DNA of 16,520 bases from JAYRSJ01 sp041920215 (GTDB taxonomy: Bacteria > Pseudomonadota > Gammaproteobacteria > Burkholderiales > Burkholderiaceae_C): NCBI GenBank assembly GCA_041920215.1, contig JAYRSJ010000045.1, positions 1 to 16,520 on the forward strand, written 5' to 3'. A model generated the notes under the pieces. The model had not been told where the DNA came from. It did no database searches and was given only the letters and a program-made list of their open reading frames with translations. The position numbers were made by a program, and so were the translations under genes. This document shows positions 16,419 to 16,520 of this stretch, piece by piece; position 1 is the first letter of the stretch; each line of letters opens with the position of its first letter.

Positions 16419-16520
16419 GGGTTGCAGGGGGAGCGGGCCAACCCTGCCCCCCCCGATGGGGGAGGGCGGACGGCCGGGCGGCGCGCCGCCTTCCGACGGG
16501 CCTATGCTCGCGGCCCGAGC
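16419..16520 (+). repeat. Direct repeat copy 2 (cut by window end)
   Basis: This nearly identical second copy of the 15371-15471 repeat, in the same orientation, starts 20 bases after the stop of the Sel1-like gene. Differences include GCAGGGGG for GCGGGGGG, CCTG plus a longer C run for CCTCT, and TTCCGACGG for TTCCGGCGG. It may continue past the window. Confidence 0.85.

Overview
The window reads as chromosomal DNA of a high-GC betaproteobacterium, most likely a Burkholderiales member of the Roseateles/Rubrivivax type. The support is very GC-rich codon third positions, strings of CTG/GCC/CGC codons, and genes such as fadH, a DUF1801 protein, EamA and orphan family-3 binding proteins that are common in that group. 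The genus call is inference only. From about position 1 to 1830 the composition is visibly less GC-rich than in the rest.

Left block (1-1830): the remains of a chromosomal integron, read on the minus strand. From right to left it holds: the start region and C-terminal end of an integron integrase gene with its middle missing (1680-1800); a perfect CTGT-N8-ACAG LexA (SOS) box in its promoter region (1591-1606); an attI site resembling attI1 (1475-1536); a first cassette with no convincing gene, closed by a full 60-bp attC (1213-1272); a cassette gene of unknown function (821-1204); a half attC (about 804-826); a second cassette gene encoding a two-helix membrane protein with a PH-like region (364-804); and a third attC cut after its R'' box (363-369). 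That third site is cut by an IS110/IS1111-family element whose end, leader and first transposase codons (1-357) run off the left edge. The platform can no longer make integrase, so the cassettes look frozen, but attI, attC and the SOS box remain.

Middle block (1902-9430): ordinary chromosomal genes. They are a CbiM-like membrane protein; a DUF1801 protein whose stop overlaps the start of a GNAT acetyltransferase (ATGA); a convergent periplasmic family-3 solute-binding protein; a divergent P-type cation ATPase with an altered M4 motif (PQEFL) and a Gln-Pro repeat; a convergent EamA transporter; and a DUF4397 lipoprotein on the same strand.

Right block (9604-16520): fadH (2,4-dienoyl-CoA reductase) with all expected catalytic and cluster residues; a strong hairpin; a membrane-bound PAS-PAS-GGDEF-EAL protein with a GADEF variant; a second orphan family-3 binding protein; a small convergent protein gene; and a signal-anchored Sel1-like protein lying between two roughly 100-bp direct repeats, the second cut by the window end. 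No tRNA, rRNA or CRISPR array was seen.
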